This document shows, piece after piece, positions 8,581-21,800 of a stretch of DNA of 46,527 nucleotides. The position numbers and the translations under genes are program-made. The notes under the pieces are model-generated. The model saw only the letters and a list, made by a program, of their open reading frames with translations. It was not told the origin of the DNA and ran no database searches. Each line of letters starts with the position of its first letter. Positions within the stretch are counted from its first letter, which is position 1. This DNA is from Candidatus Omnitrophota bacterium (GTDB taxonomy: Bacteria; Omnitrophota; Gorgyraeia; Gygaellales; Profunditerraquicolaceae). The DNA is taken from positions 1-46,527 of the forward strand of contig JAPLLW010000017.1 in assembly GCA_026387355.1 (NCBI GenBank), read 5' to 3'.

Positions 8581-8948
8581 TATGCACCTCTCCACCACTG
8601 CTCATTTAATCCTCTTCTCTCCTGTTCAGAAAAGTTATTGTAAATATACTCTTTAATCCTGTTTCTTTGGTCATCATCAATATTGTTAAAAAATAATCCG
8701 TAAGTAAACTTTACTTCGCTTTGTTCTTGCCATGCTACATGGGCACCTAGATTAAGATTAAGGGCTTGACCCAAAGCAAGAGAAATATTGGCGAATGCCT
8801 CATCAAAAAGGCGCCTGCCCAACGAAAGACGCATCCCATTTGCGCTGATATCTTCGACAGTACAAGGAATGGTATGCGGCTGGTCCTCAATCTGCAGCTC
8901 GGCTTCCTGATTTACTGCCCATCTTGGAGCACTTCTGCGTTCGTCCAT
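8580..8948 (-). CDS. Single PilZ-domain protein (putative c-di-GMP receptor)
   Basis: 122 residues. The PilZ signature is RSAPR (residues 5-9) followed by DISANG near residue 38. Both arginines and the D-x-S-x-x-G motif are present, so c-di-GMP binding is likely. The rest is the short beta barrel (SLALGQALNLNLGAHVAWQ) and a C-terminal helix ending in a Glu/Arg/Trp-rich tail. The start has AAGGA about eight bases upstream. The stop overlaps the start of the next PilZ gene, so the two are translationally coupled. The first halves of the two proteins are similar (PRW.NQ.A near the N terminus, YGL.FN before the last helix), which suggests tandem duplication. Confidence 0.88.
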   Translation of the reverse strand: MDERRSAPRWAVNQEAELQIEDQPHTIPCTVEDISANGMRLSLGRRLFDEAFANISLALGQALNLNLGAHVAWQEQSEVKFTYGLFFNNIDDDQRNRIKEYIYNNFSEQERRGLNEQWWRGA

Positions 8949-8980
8949 CTTTTAATCCTTTCTCCGTGGCTTTTCCTATT

Positions 8981-9024
8981 TTTAGGGGCACCCTTCAGTC
9001 CAAAGCGCAGGATGTCCCTCTATC
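8981..9024. repeat. Palindromic repeat family B, intergenic copy
   Basis: An imperfect inverted repeat: AGGGGCACCC at 8984 pairs with GGATGTCCCT around 9010-9019, with AAAGCGC between. The same arrangement (AGGGGACACC, GCGCTTTG, GGGTGTCCCCT) recurs inside the giant ORF near 13000 and 38490. Here it lies between the small membrane gene and the PilZ pair. It could act as an attenuator or RNA-stability hairpin. Confidence 0.6.
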
Positions 9025-9028
9025 TATT

Positions 9029-9487
9029 TCAAGGTTTTATTTTATATCTTTCAAGATATATATGTCCGGTTTTAGAAGCACCTAACATATATATTACATA
9101 TAAACGAATAAGAGTAATTACAGCTAATATACCGACACTCCACAAGCATAAATTAGACAAAGAATATATCGCTGAAGTTTTCTTAATATATACTCTATAT
9201 ATTAGCCACCATATATCTATTATTGGAACTGTGAATAAATTCCAATACGCCAGAACCAACGCCAAGCGCCTAAAAGTATTACTTCGAAATAACAGACCAG
9301 TTCCAATTATAATTGTTAATGGGCCCAGCAAGGAAAGATAACCACTACGAATTCCCGCCAAATAATATTCTGCCAACCTATCTCCTTCCATTATTAACAA
9401 TATCTCCCAAATACCAGAAATAATATAAAAACTACCAATTATAATTGAATTAATTCTTGCGCATTTCTCTGATAATTTATTTATCAT
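9029..9487 (-). CDS. Small four-helix membrane protein of unknown function
   Basis: 152 residues from ATG at 9487, chosen because AAAGGAG lies six bases upstream. The ORF is open to an earlier ATG at 9505 that immediately follows the giant gene's stop (TAAAATG). Four hydrophobic segments are visible: SIIIGSFYIISGIWEILLI, LLGPLTIIIGTGLLF, LALVLAYWNLFTVPIIDIW and VGILAVITLIRLYVIYML. No family motif is recognised. It is translated directly after the giant multidomain ORF, which suggests co-transcription. Confidence 0.75.
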   Translation of the reverse strand: MINKLSEKCARINSIIIGSFYIISGIWEILLIMEGDRLAEYYLAGIRSGYLSLLGPLTIIIGTGLLFRSNTFRRLALVLAYWNLFTVPIIDIWWLIYRVYIKKTSAIYSLSNLCLWSVGILAVITLIRLYVIYMLGASKTGHIYLERYKIKP

Positions 9488-9506
9488 ATCGATCTCCTTT
9501 CTCATT

Positions 9507-9810
9507 TTACTGCTTATTATTATATATGGGTGTTATTACCGGAGCAACCGGCATAGGCGGAGTTACTGGCATTGACGGCACAGGATTTTGATAATAATTA
9601 TCCGGTGCACGTATATTAAAATTGTAAGTACCGGGCCATGAACCTACGCTAGGCGTATAATACGGTTGCTCCCTATAGATTGAACCGCTAGGCAACATAT
9701 GTTCTTGAAAATTAAGATTCTGAGGCTTGTATATTTCAATTCTAGGCGCAGTTACAAGGGGAACCCTTGGTATTTCAATCTTTGGAATAGGCTGAAAACT
9801 TCCTTGATTT
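9507..9810 (-). other. Pro/Tyr/Ile-rich C-terminal tail
   Basis: IPKIEIPRVPLVTAPRIEIY, GSWPGTYNFNIRAP and VPSMPVTPPMPVAPVITPI form a low-complexity tail of about 100 residues ending at TAA. Confidence 0.8.
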
Positions 9811-12800
9811 AGGTAATAACTATTGGGTGCCCGAAATTGCTGCATATATTCAGTCGATACTGGCTTATCTAATCCTATTGAATGACTAATATAGTAATCT
9901 CTTGGTGCTTTTATACCAAATCCCTCTGTTGGATTAAACATCCATTGTGTAATATCTGGTTGAATAGTAACCATCTTATCTATCCGTTGATTAAAGGATA
10001 AACCGGGAAATACTTGCCGAACTGCATTGTTAATGAATTGGGGGTTTTTATGTCCAAAATGTACTTCAGAAAGCTGGAGAAGATATTTTCTGTGACTATC
10101 AAAAACAATTCTAGCTATATCTACAGCAGGTAACCCGGAAGCTGGACTAATTGACGACATTTGAAGCCAGGTTAAGGGGTCTACCGGATTAAAGAAACTC
10201 TTAGCACCCTTATCAATTTTTGAGAAATCAGCACCTGAGAAAGAATTTACTCCAATTATTTTAATTCTTCCAGCATGAATAGCTTCAGTTATCGGAGTAT
10301 TAACTTCGGGTTTAATATGCTCGAATAAACGTTCATTAACCATTTGCCCAGCACTATGTCCGATATTTAATACATTCCCATTACCAGCAAGCTTTAGGGC
10401 CATTAATTCTACTTGCTCGAATTTCTTCTGAACCTCTGGCATCTCCCAAATTCGGCCGCTCCATTTTACTTCCATAACTTCCATGTTTCCTAACTCTAGT
10501 ATCTGCCTAAGGCGCCAATTCTTCGAAGTCTCTTCTCCCGACCCCCTACCATAAGTCTTTGGGTCAAAATCATCTATACCTGGGGTTATCACTACAACTT
10601 TTATATTGGATAAAGCTTGATTAATTAACGGTTTTACTGGATCTATTGTTCGGGATTTAACAGTATTTAATGAAAAGGCTGCGATTTGACGAATCCATGG
10701 ATTAGAATCATTTTTTAAAATAGCAACTATTGGATCTACTAAAGCGGGGATACGATGTACTTTTACTCCTAAATTCTCTAAAGCTGCTTGCCTTACAAAC
10801 TCCGAAGGATCCTTTAATTTAGGTACTAATAAGTCCAAAACCTTTGGCGCATCCGCCCTTCCAAACGCCTCCACCACAGCCTGACGCACCTGCCAGCTAG
10901 TATCATTTAACAAAGGCTTAATATTCTCGATGAGGCTTGGTTGTTTAATAATCCTATCTGCTAATCCCGCAACCGCTGCATGTCGAACCACAGGCTCTGC
11001 ATCCCTTAATGCCGAAGTAAAAACTCCCTGCACCTCAGGCGAATCAATCTTTATTAAATCTAACAACGCCGCAGACCGTACTAATGGGTTAGCATCAAGC
11101 TGCGCTAATTTTCTTACCGGCTCGACCATCACCGGTGCTAATTGTTCGCGACCCAATACCTGAAGAGCAATAAACCTGGTCTGCCAAACCGGATCATTTA
11201 TTAAAAATGCCGCTTCCGGACCGATATTAATATTCCCGGCCTGTGCCAAATTAACGATTGCTGCTTGTCTTATGTAAGGATTCGGATTTTGTAAAAATGG
11301 CTTCGCCATCTCTAGGCCAAGTGGGCTATTGGCTTGTGCAAAAGCAGAAATAATTCCTATGCGCGTATTAAAATTTTTACTGTTCAATATTCTGTTTAGA
11401 GGCTTTTTTAGTTGCGGATAGGTATCTATATATTTTGAAAGGGAAACTGCTGCAGCCGAAGAAACTCTTGGTGAGTCATCTGAAATTCTATCTCTAATTT
11501 TGTTAAACAACCAGGGATTCTCCTTAACTTTATCACTGAGCACCACTACGGCTGTCTGTCTTATTTCTTCAGTATGATCATTCAACATATCGGCTATCCA
11601 TCTTATGCTATTTTCATCCAGGTTTTGCCCTAATGATAAGATTGCCGCTTGTTTTAATACTGAATATTCGCTACTAAGAAACTTCCTAACTTCTTTCTTT
11701 GCAATAGCTTGCTTACTTATCCCTAATGCATTAATGCAAGCTAATTTAACATTATTATCCTTCTCTTTATTCAATTGTTCAATAATTAAATTAGTTATTT
11801 TTGGTTCATTGTTTTGTCTTACCGAAAGCCCTGTTACAATCGTGATACGTACTGAAACATCATTATCATTTAACCCTTCTTTTAATTTATTAGTTGATTC
11901 CGGCTTATCAACCTGTGCTAAAATAGAAAATGCAGATCTACGCAAATTTACATCAAAATTATCCGCCTCTTTAATCACATACGGGAGAATTTTCTCGCCT
12001 TGAATTTGATATAGCGCAACCAAAGCTATAGGTTCAGCTTTTAAGAAACCAAGTTCTGAGAATATTTTTAATCTATCCTTCTTAACTATTCTATATAAAT
12101 ATGGTACAGCCCGCTCGTCTCCAAGTAAACCCAGCACTACAATAGCTGTATTTTCTACCTCAGACACTGGATCATTTAAAGACTTAACAAATAAATCAAA
12201 CAATCTTTTGTCTTTAAAATTACTTAACCCGCGAATTGATGCTACGCGCACTTCTTTATCCGAATCAGAAGAACCTTTGATAAGCGCATCGAGTGCTTCT
12301 TTTCCCTCAAATCTACTCAACAAATAAGCAGCATAAGCTCGAGTTCCGGGATCATTGTTTAACCTATCGTTTAACATAACCCTCAAAATATCTGTTACTG
12401 TAGGCTCACCGAGTTGTGCCAGAATTAAAGCTGCTTGCATTTTATAAGACTGAACTTCTTCTTTTGCTGTCATATCTCCTTGATGGCTTCTGTTAAGATA
12501 TTTTATATATATATCTTTACCTCTTGAGTCCCCCAACATAATAAACGCATTTGCAGCATAAAAAGATAAATGAACATCATCACTTTTGGCCATTGCCGCA
12601 TAACTTTCAAATAACTCTTCCTGTGTCGCCCCTAATGATTTAAGAAAAGCTGATAGCTCGAGTATAGGTTGATCGTCTTGGCCAAAGCCAGGCCTTAGAT
12701 ACTCTTGAACCAACGCAGTTCTAGTTTCCTTGGTAATCTTGGATCTATTAGCAAACGACTCGGGAATTTCTGCGGACTCCCTTGCGAAAACATAGAAATC

Positions 12801-15800
12801 ATATGCTAAGCTATAGTTATAAAGTGCTCCTGTATAGTTATTTCGATTTAAACATTCTTGTGCCTTTGCAATTTTTTGAAATGTCTCAGTTTCTGCTTGC
12901 ACCAACCATCTTACTGTAACACAACCATTAAGCATAAAGACTGTTAACGTCAACAAAAGTACAGTAAATAAATTACGTACCTTATTAATCCAATCCACAG
13001 GGGACACCTTGCGCTTTGACGCAAAGGGTGTCTCTGCTTTGACGCGAAGGGTATCCCCTAGGGCCTTAATCGCCATGGCCTTGCGCAAGAATCTGTCAAA
13101 ACAAAAACGAATAATTCTTCTAAGAAACCCCGGCGGGCCGTGGTGTAATACGGACTCGCAATATTGCGCCAAGGCTCCGTCATTCCAAGGGACAGCTTTC
13201 GGTAATCCCCTTATCCCCGTAATAAGATCATTTATGATTACGCCATCAATACTTGCAAATATCATGCCTCCAAGGCGGCGCATAGTAAATTCCTTTTCTT
13301 TATCCCTTATTATTCTCACGCCGCGATCTCCAAATATCTCGCAGATTAAATCTATCTCCTCAGAGGAGGCGGCATTAAAAGCGCATTCAATTACGTTAAT
13401 TTTGTTTTCCCTGATCACTTTTGCGATGTATTGAATATTCGGCGTAAGAAAATTCGGCAAATCAACAACAGGCGAAGTATGAAAAACCCCGTAAACATAA
13501 GTGCCATTCTCTCTCCTGCCCCTAAAGACACATCCGGTACAAACCTCCAATTCGTCGGTGAATAAAACTTCACCTCCCCTTAAATTATCGGTCATAACAA
13601 GCTCATCCTGCGTAGCTCCGATATAAGTAACATTTTTATCTTCGTAGAAACGTGAGCGGATGTCCCCCGCAAGATTAAATGCTCTTTTCTTTGAGGTATC
13701 ATAGAAACTGAAGCGTTTAGCTATTTGCTCAAACCGCGGTAATCCCGTAAAGTGCATCCAAGGATAGCCCAATGCGATGACGCGCTTTAGGCTCTCCATG
13801 CGCTGCGCCAAAACAGGGTCAGGATCATTTCTAGGCACCATAATGGGGTCTGACCCCGTTTTCTCCGTTTTAATGGGGTCTGACCCCGTTTTCTTTGTTA
13901 TGGGCTTATAAGTATGTATGCTACTCCTCAAGATCGGAAGCGCTGCGGCGTCGGACTTCCCGCCAGAGAAAAGTTTCTTACTGGGAAGCGGCTGCCTGAA
14001 TATACTGTAAAATACATAAATTAACGTCCAGAATGCTCCTATGCCTGCACCCATACACAGCGCGCTGTAATAAACAGGAACCGCAAAGATAGCGCTTGTC
14101 ATCTGAATCATCGCGAATGTAGACATCTCTCCACCGCTTGCTTTTTTTGCAGCTAGCAACATAGTACTAATCGGCTCAGGAAAACCGTGTTTTAATATTA
14201 CCTCATCTCTTTCTGCTTTTGTCATATCCGAAGTAATACGATGCCGCACTGATGTAAGGAACATGATAAAAGGAAGGGATAAATATAAAATGATAACAGT
14301 GTCCATCAACCACTTGGCGAAGATAGGATCGAAACGGAATCTGCCTAAAGGAAAAACCTTCCCCTCTTTCGACTTTCTGATCAAATACCCGGATACCTTC
14401 ATGTAAATGAATAAAGGTGTGACCAACCCTACGGTAAAAAAGAAAGGAACTACTAACTTATAAGAAATAAACTTCAGGAAATGGAAAAATTCCGTTAGCG
14501 CCGGCATAAAAGGCTCAATAATAGCTTTACAGAGATAGATCGCCTGCCAGAAGAGATCCGCGATCAGATGAAAGATTTCAAATTGCATCAACCACTGGAT
14601 AAAATGCAGGTTCCTTAAGAATTCATAGATCGGCATATAAATATCCTGCAGGATGACGAGGAATGGCATCATAAAAACGAGCGGCTGGATTGTCATCCAT
14701 AAACCCATCAACGGCCGCAGGAACTTAACCATGCGCAGCCACTTCAATAGCCCGCCGGAAGAAAACGCCTTAACTTCCTTCTGCGAGAACGGCGCTTCCT
14801 CATATCCTGCTCTCGGGATCTTCCCTTCGTATTTAAGCCTCCGGGCCTTGATCTTTAAAACATTAGCGTAAGCAACGCCACCGGGATGAGACTGAAATAT
14901 GCATAAATCCCCTCCCCCTATCAACCCTATAATTATCCAAAGATCAATGGGACTTAGCTTGCGCAACTCTTTAACCCGCAGAATCCCACGGTAGAATTTC
15001 TTCTTCAGCCGCAACTGCGCTTCCGCAAGTTCTTTATTCACGCCAAAATGATATTCTCTATTGTTCCACTCGAATTTCTGATGGTAGAAATAATATTTAA
15101 GGAATTCTGACAGCGCCAAAGCCGCAACCTCATCGTGCAGGTAACGCTGAAGACCGATAAAAAGCTGATTCTTTGCAAAACGCACGACGTTCTGCATTAC
15201 AATTTCTTTTTGTATAAAATTTATACTTATTCTTCCCTCCTGCCCTTTTGCCAATTCCTTGCGCACAAGATTAACCATCATGCTGACTGCCGGCTCGTTG
15301 TAACCTGCAAGTATTTTCAGAATCCTCTCCACCCGTTCATCCTCGGAATAGGTTACAATCGGGTTAACTTTGGTATTCCTACCAAAGATTCGCTTCGCCT
15401 GGAATATTAAATAAAGTAAGAGGACAATCGGGTTAAGAAGAGCGATGTGATCTATCGCAAAGTATACTCCCCTCCATAGCGCAATCCCGAAGCGCTTTGA
15501 TAACTTAAGCATATTAGAAGAACCGGAATTTCCGTCGCTTACCATCCCCACGGTCATCGCGGCGAGGAGGAGGCCGGCTAAGGCATAAGATAAATACATG
15601 AACACTGCCAAGACAGAAACAATCATGGCTAAGGCTAAGACAATAAGAATATACGCCCTTGCTTTGGAGGTTGTGAATTTCTCAACCGCCTTATGGCCAA
15701 TATGAACACAATCGGTTGTCTCACCGGAGAAATACGTCCTCACCATCTCGCCGATACCAGCAAGAACTAGCAGACCGGTGAATATCTCTCCCAGATAATT

Positions 15801-18800
15801 CGGAAATACAATAAGCCCTAAAATAGCAGCGATTACTGTTATGACAAGCTTATACAGAAGATCCCAGTCATGGGCAGTCCATATTGTTTTCTGATAATGG
15901 ATCGGTGTTTGTATTCTTGGGCCGGCGGATGTAAATAGATCGCGTATTATCTCAAACACAAGCGTAACGAACCGCCAGCCAAAGGAGTGCGTTTTAAAAT
16001 CAACCTTGTTTTTATTTTCTAAAACCTCTCTCCAATTATTTAACTTCGAACCAGCGGCCTTATCCTGTATTTTATAATTACCTTGATTATCCTGGATAAG
16101 TTTACGTGCAATACCGACGATGGAAAGCGCATCCTGCCGGCTAAGCTCATTCCTGAATATTTTCTCAAGCTCAAGATTCATGCTATGAGGCAGCCCGAAG
16201 CCCGCGCCGACCTCATGTATTAACGCACCCTTACGCGCAGTTTCACCCAGGTAAACAATCAAGCGGCCACCCTCTCTAGTATAAATCCTATCGCAGTGTC
16301 CGCCGAATTTAAAAGGTGTATGAAGCTCATTAACAAAGATTACCTCGATAGGATTCTTAAGTGGAGAATCCCAATCATAGAGGCTTGTTCTCAACCATAA
16401 AACCTCACTGCCATGTTTCTGGCGTAATTCTTTATAACGCGGATGCCCGACCTCGATCTTGCCGCATTCATCAATAGCCCGATGCACAAACCATTCGGCA
16501 ACCCAACCCGGAACCCAACCAAACCACCAGGGGCTATTTAGAAAATGATCTGCTGCGACCAGCTGGTTAAGAAAGCCAAGATTTATCTTCTCAGGGAGTG
16601 CCTGGCGCATAATCTCTATTGCCCTCGGAGTACTTATTCCTTTAGCTGCCATAACAAAACTCAAGTTCTTTTCATGTGATGTTCCTTCAAGCAATGCTAA
16701 TGAAGCATCGCGCCAAAGAAAAGAATTAGGATGATAATGCCTCCCCTTACCATAAATAACTTTTCCTTCGGCAAGCGGCATAACCACAACACCTTCTGAA
16801 GTCCACTTTCTTACTTCCGGCTCAATCTCAGGAGGCACACCTTCAGGAAAAGCATCTATAAGCCAACCATCGGGAATCTCTCCCACTTCGGTCCAGGTTT
16901 GGAATAAATCATCGCTCCAAACCGGGCTTGCTCCGTCGATGGCAAGGCTAACTATAAATTCCATACCATTACACAAATGCTTATTCATGGGATTGCCGAC
17001 CGCGAGAACCCATTTACGTACCCTGCTGGCAATATCTACTAACCTCTGCCTATCGTATGACTCAATACCTAAAACCGGGAAAGTTCTACCGGTTATCGTA
17101 GCGCACATCCCCAATATCGGTAACGCAAGGAGCACCGGCCAGCCGAAGACGATGAATCCTAAACCGATTAACAGCACCAGAGATGCTTTTTGCGCCACCT
17201 CCAAAACCGATGTCGCTTGCCCCGCATCTTTCAAATATTCCAGATATTCATCATAGTAATATATCTTAACCCTGCCCAATTCTACCGGCTTCTCGCCATA
17301 GCTCATACAAGCAGGCATCCTATATATAATCCCTTCCCTTACTCCGCAGCCTTCAGTATGCGGCCCGCGCTCACGAAGGCGATGGACTTTCCCGTCAATA
17401 GCTAAAACTGTTCCGAACTTCTGCTTACTCCCATCCTTCCCTAATGGATTAAAACGCCGTACTATCCCATCGAATTCCTTGACTAAACCGTAGTCGGATA
17501 TATCTTCTCCATAATGGGTGTTTGCTACTCTAAAAAGACGGCCTTCCCTTACTTCAAAACCAAATCTATAAGGCGTAGGACAACAAAGCTCATATAACTC
17601 CCCATCAGTAGTCATTACTTTGCCTTCGGATTTATTTATACCACCATATCTGTCGACAATAGATACTGACCGCGTTAATTCCTCATCAACATCATTCCTA
17701 TCCTTACTTCCAGACTCAGCTTTTTGGATTAATAGTTCGTGCAGAAAATGTTTCCTTAAATTCGCCTCGAAGATATATCTTTTGCTTCCGCCTTGCGATA
17801 GTTTAGTTAATTCAAGCTGCAACCTGATATTCTCTTCAAACAATAATTGATAAGCGGAACCGCGATATTGAGCAATAATATCCTTTTTAAATTTAGTGAT
17901 ATCCATTCCAAAACTGGCATCCATAACCGAATCGTCTTCGATTAGGATATCCTCGCTCCCAGGCAGAAATATTTCATTAGTTTCTCCGTCTATCGCAATC
18001 AGGTCTCCTTCCCTGATAATAAATTCACCGATATGTAAAGTCCGGCGGCTTAAGTCAGCTACGGACCCTTGAACACTAATAATTGCCGGTATTCCTGCCG
18101 CGCGGCAAAGGGCTGCTTCATGCGATGAGCTCCCGCCATAGGTAGTCATCAACCCTACCCGCTGGATAGAGTATATATCCGAGATTATCTCCTCCCGGGT
18201 TTCCGGAACGGTAATCAAAACAACGGGGCCGCGGGAAGCATAAGACATCGCTGTTTTCATATCAAAAGCTAATCTCCCGCACATGCTCCCGGGTATAGAA
18301 ACAAGCCCCCTGCCGACAACAGCTCTTCTTACACCTGCTTTTATTTTAAACATTTTCCTTTCGGCCAGCCTTTCCTGAAGCTCGAGCAGCTTAAGAGGAA
18401 AACGCAACTCGTTTGAATTATTTTCATTTGCTCTATCTTTTTCATATCTAAGCTGACCTTGAGGTGAAAATTTGATATCTCTGGTTTGCAAAAAGTATAA
18501 TAAGCCGTCTTCTACCACAAATTCAATTTCTTGCGGGTAGCCCGCCGCCTTTTCCAGTCTATCCGCTGCATCGCAAAGTTCTCTGTAAGCCGCGGGGAAT
18601 CCAACCTGCATGCCTTCAATAGGCAATCCCGGCACCTTGCCCGAAACAATATCTTCGTTTCTTGTCCTTACCGCAAAATTTCCGCGCATTAACTTTTCTC
18701 CTGTGTCGGGATCTCGACAGAAGATTACACCGGAACACGAATTATCATTCTTATCCCCGAGCACCATTCTCATAACTATCTGCGCAAAACCTGAATCATA

Positions 18801-21800
18801 AGGAATACCGAAATTCTTGCGGTATTTGTACGCCCTTGAAGTATCCCAACTTTTATTTACTTCATTCAATGCCTGAAATAACCCGCCCCGATTATGATCA
18901 TCATCAAAAAATTCCACCATTGTGGCTGTTTTAAGTACCCCAGGCATAGAAAATTCTGGGCTGCTTCTGACGGATAACATCAGAGGTCCGGCTTCTGATC
19001 CGCTATCTTTCTTTTGATCGATGAAATCCTCTTTCTTAAGAATGCTGATCCAGCCTGCGTCATCAAAATAGGCCTTTTCTCCCGAAGGCAAGATAAACCC
19101 CCGGGGGAATCTTAAGTTCAGAACACCGAATATAATAAAACCCCAGGCCTTGTTTCCGATAACCTTGACTGACTCACGAGTTCCGAGGGGGATAAGGAGC
19201 TTCCTTAAACTAACGCTCGTTTCCATCATCCCCAATATCGGCAGCGCAAAGAATGCCTTCCAGCTGAAGACGGCCAAACCTAACGCGATTAACAATAACG
19301 GGGCCGCTTTCTGCACGGTTTCCAAAACGGTATACAGTTTGGATGGCGCGGCGGCGGGCGAGCTAGCGCCTCTTACACACTCAACAGTATTGTAGAATCT
19401 AGCCACCCCCCTCGTTATAAGCAGACTACAAGCATAAGCGCCTAAAAGAACTTCCGGTTGCGAAAGACGGAACCTCTGAATTCCGTCTTTTGCAATAGAT
19501 GAATTATTGGCAGAACGTACTGGATGCGGCAAATTGAATATATCAAAAAAGAAGAGCCTTTTTACTTGCGGGTATTCTCCAAGATATCTAAATTTATCTG
19601 GAGACGACTCCTCATTACAAACAGGAGCTCCCTGGACACTAGCAGGATACTCGCCTGCTATGCTTAAAATATCCACTCTTTTTGCAGGCATATTTCGCTG
19701 GATAATAAATTGCAGAAACAGCGGGAATTCAAATGTTGCATCCTCTACGATTAGGAGCTTACTATCTTCTCTTAAGCCATCAAGACAACCGGAAACTATA
19801 AGTTGTCGATACATACTTTCCGACCATTCTCTAAAATAAGCGTCTTCTGATAAAAGCCTGGAATAGAATTCATGGAACTGCTGCGTATAATGCTTAAAAT
19901 CCCTTGAGTCTACTCTTATATCCCTTTCTTCGTTAAGCATTAAATTCCATATTCTATTCGGGACATTAACGTTCCGAGACATGGTAAATAAACGCATCTT
20001 GCTGTCAAAATCTGAATCGTTAACCAAAAGAGACCGGTAATATACTGCTTCATAAAGATGAGACATACCGGCAGCAAGGTAAATAATACGATCGCAGCCC
20101 TTTTCGTTTGCATATTCCAGAATTGCTTCATTAACACCTGGAAAATAATCACCACAAATTTCTATATCGTACCAATTTATGCGTCTACCGGAGTTATTAA
20201 GGAAAAATCTGTCAATTTTATTTCCTTTAAAAGCGCTGATTAATCTTCCGGCAAAAGATTTAAATCTTTCTCTTTCATAAAAATTCAAACTTGCAGAAAT
20301 TTCTTTTACCCTATTGACCATCATCTTTAAGAGCCCTATGTCATCGGCTTCAGCTAGCTGTCTAAGCGTTGACAAGTTAAAAGTTTGGTAAAGTCGATGT
20401 AGGGAGCGCGAGGTAATTTCAACGGCCGCCGGTGAGCTGACGCGATCTTTCATCATCCCCAGCAGCGGCAGCACCAAGAGCGCCTTAAAACCTAATATAG
20501 GTAAAAGAGCAAAGAAAACAGTACAAAGTAATACCTTTTTTATATCAGGCGAGCCAGTGCGGCTTAAAAGCATCTTGACCGCGTCACGAATAATACCCCT
20601 ACGAATATTCTTCTTCATAACCGCTTCCCCAATACTTTTAGCCAATACGAATCGGTTCACCTTGCCTAAGAATTTCTTGTCAAACTTCATCTTGTCCATA
20701 ATCCCGCCTAAAGTCAGTCCCCGGACAGTTTCCGGAAAACCGAGCGCGGTCAACAGACGGTTCAAACGCTCTGCGTCCTTACGCTTCATGAATATCTTCG
20801 CTGCCGCGCGCATGCCGAACGCAACGCATGTCCCGTGGTCATACTTATAGAAACATGCCGCCTCGATCGCATGACCTATGGTATGGCCGAAGTTAAGAAT
20901 ATCCCGCAGCCCCCTCCTTCCTAGCTCGTCCAGAGAAACATAATAAGCTTTGATAGCCGCACAACGTTTCACAAGCCATATCAGCGCATGCGCATCGCCC
21001 TGCAAAAGAGCCAGCCGATTATTCTCGATAAAAGTGAAAAGTTCTTCGTCACAAATAACCCCGTACTTAACCGCCTCAGCTAAACCGCTTCGAAGCAGAG
21101 GCTCGGGAAGTTTCGACAAAAACGCCGTATCAATCAGGACCAACCTGGGCTGATAGAATAACCCGAGATTATTCTTTATCCTCCGGAAATTCACTGCGAC
21201 TTTACCACCGATAGAAGCATCAATCTGCGCCAGAAGTGTGGTCGGCACTTGGATCAAAGGCAGGCCCCGATTGATGTGCGCGGCCACGTACCCCGCCAGA
21301 TCACCAATCATCCCTCCACCCAGCGCGACGACAAATATATTTTTATTCTCTTTCTCTGCGTAGCTCATGAGCTCGCCGTAAAGATGATCCGCCCACTTTT
21401 TAGACTTACTGGTCTCACGGTCCGGAACCTCAAAAAACTTGATTGTGAACCCGGCAGCGCGCAAAACAGATTCAATTTCTGCCCCGAATAAACGTTTCAC
21501 CAACGGATTCGTGATTATGGCTGCGGCAAAATGCTTGGGGTCTGCAATCTTGGCCTTATGAATCAAGAATGACAAATCCTTAAAAATGCCCTTACCGATA
21601 ACAATGGGATAAGATCTTTCTCCAAGCTCCACCATAATCGTTTTAGCTGGTAACGCGGCGAATAATGAACCAGCGTTGTTTTTTTGCAACCATGCTACCG
21701 GCTTATCTTTAATTGACTTAGCAATTTCAAAAATCCTCGCAAAGCAGGATATGCTTATAGAAGTGCTCTTAGAGTTATCCCTGCTATCCGGAGGCCCATT

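Noticed and set aside
8766-9341. A 191-codon plus-strand ORF overlapping the PilZ and small membrane genes
   Set aside because: It is antisense to two minus-strand genes with ribosome binding sites and recognisable domains. No motif of its own.
13009-13434. A 141-codon plus-strand ORF starting in the family B repeat
   Set aside because: The repeat creates an open frame by chance. The minus strand is the continuous giant gene.
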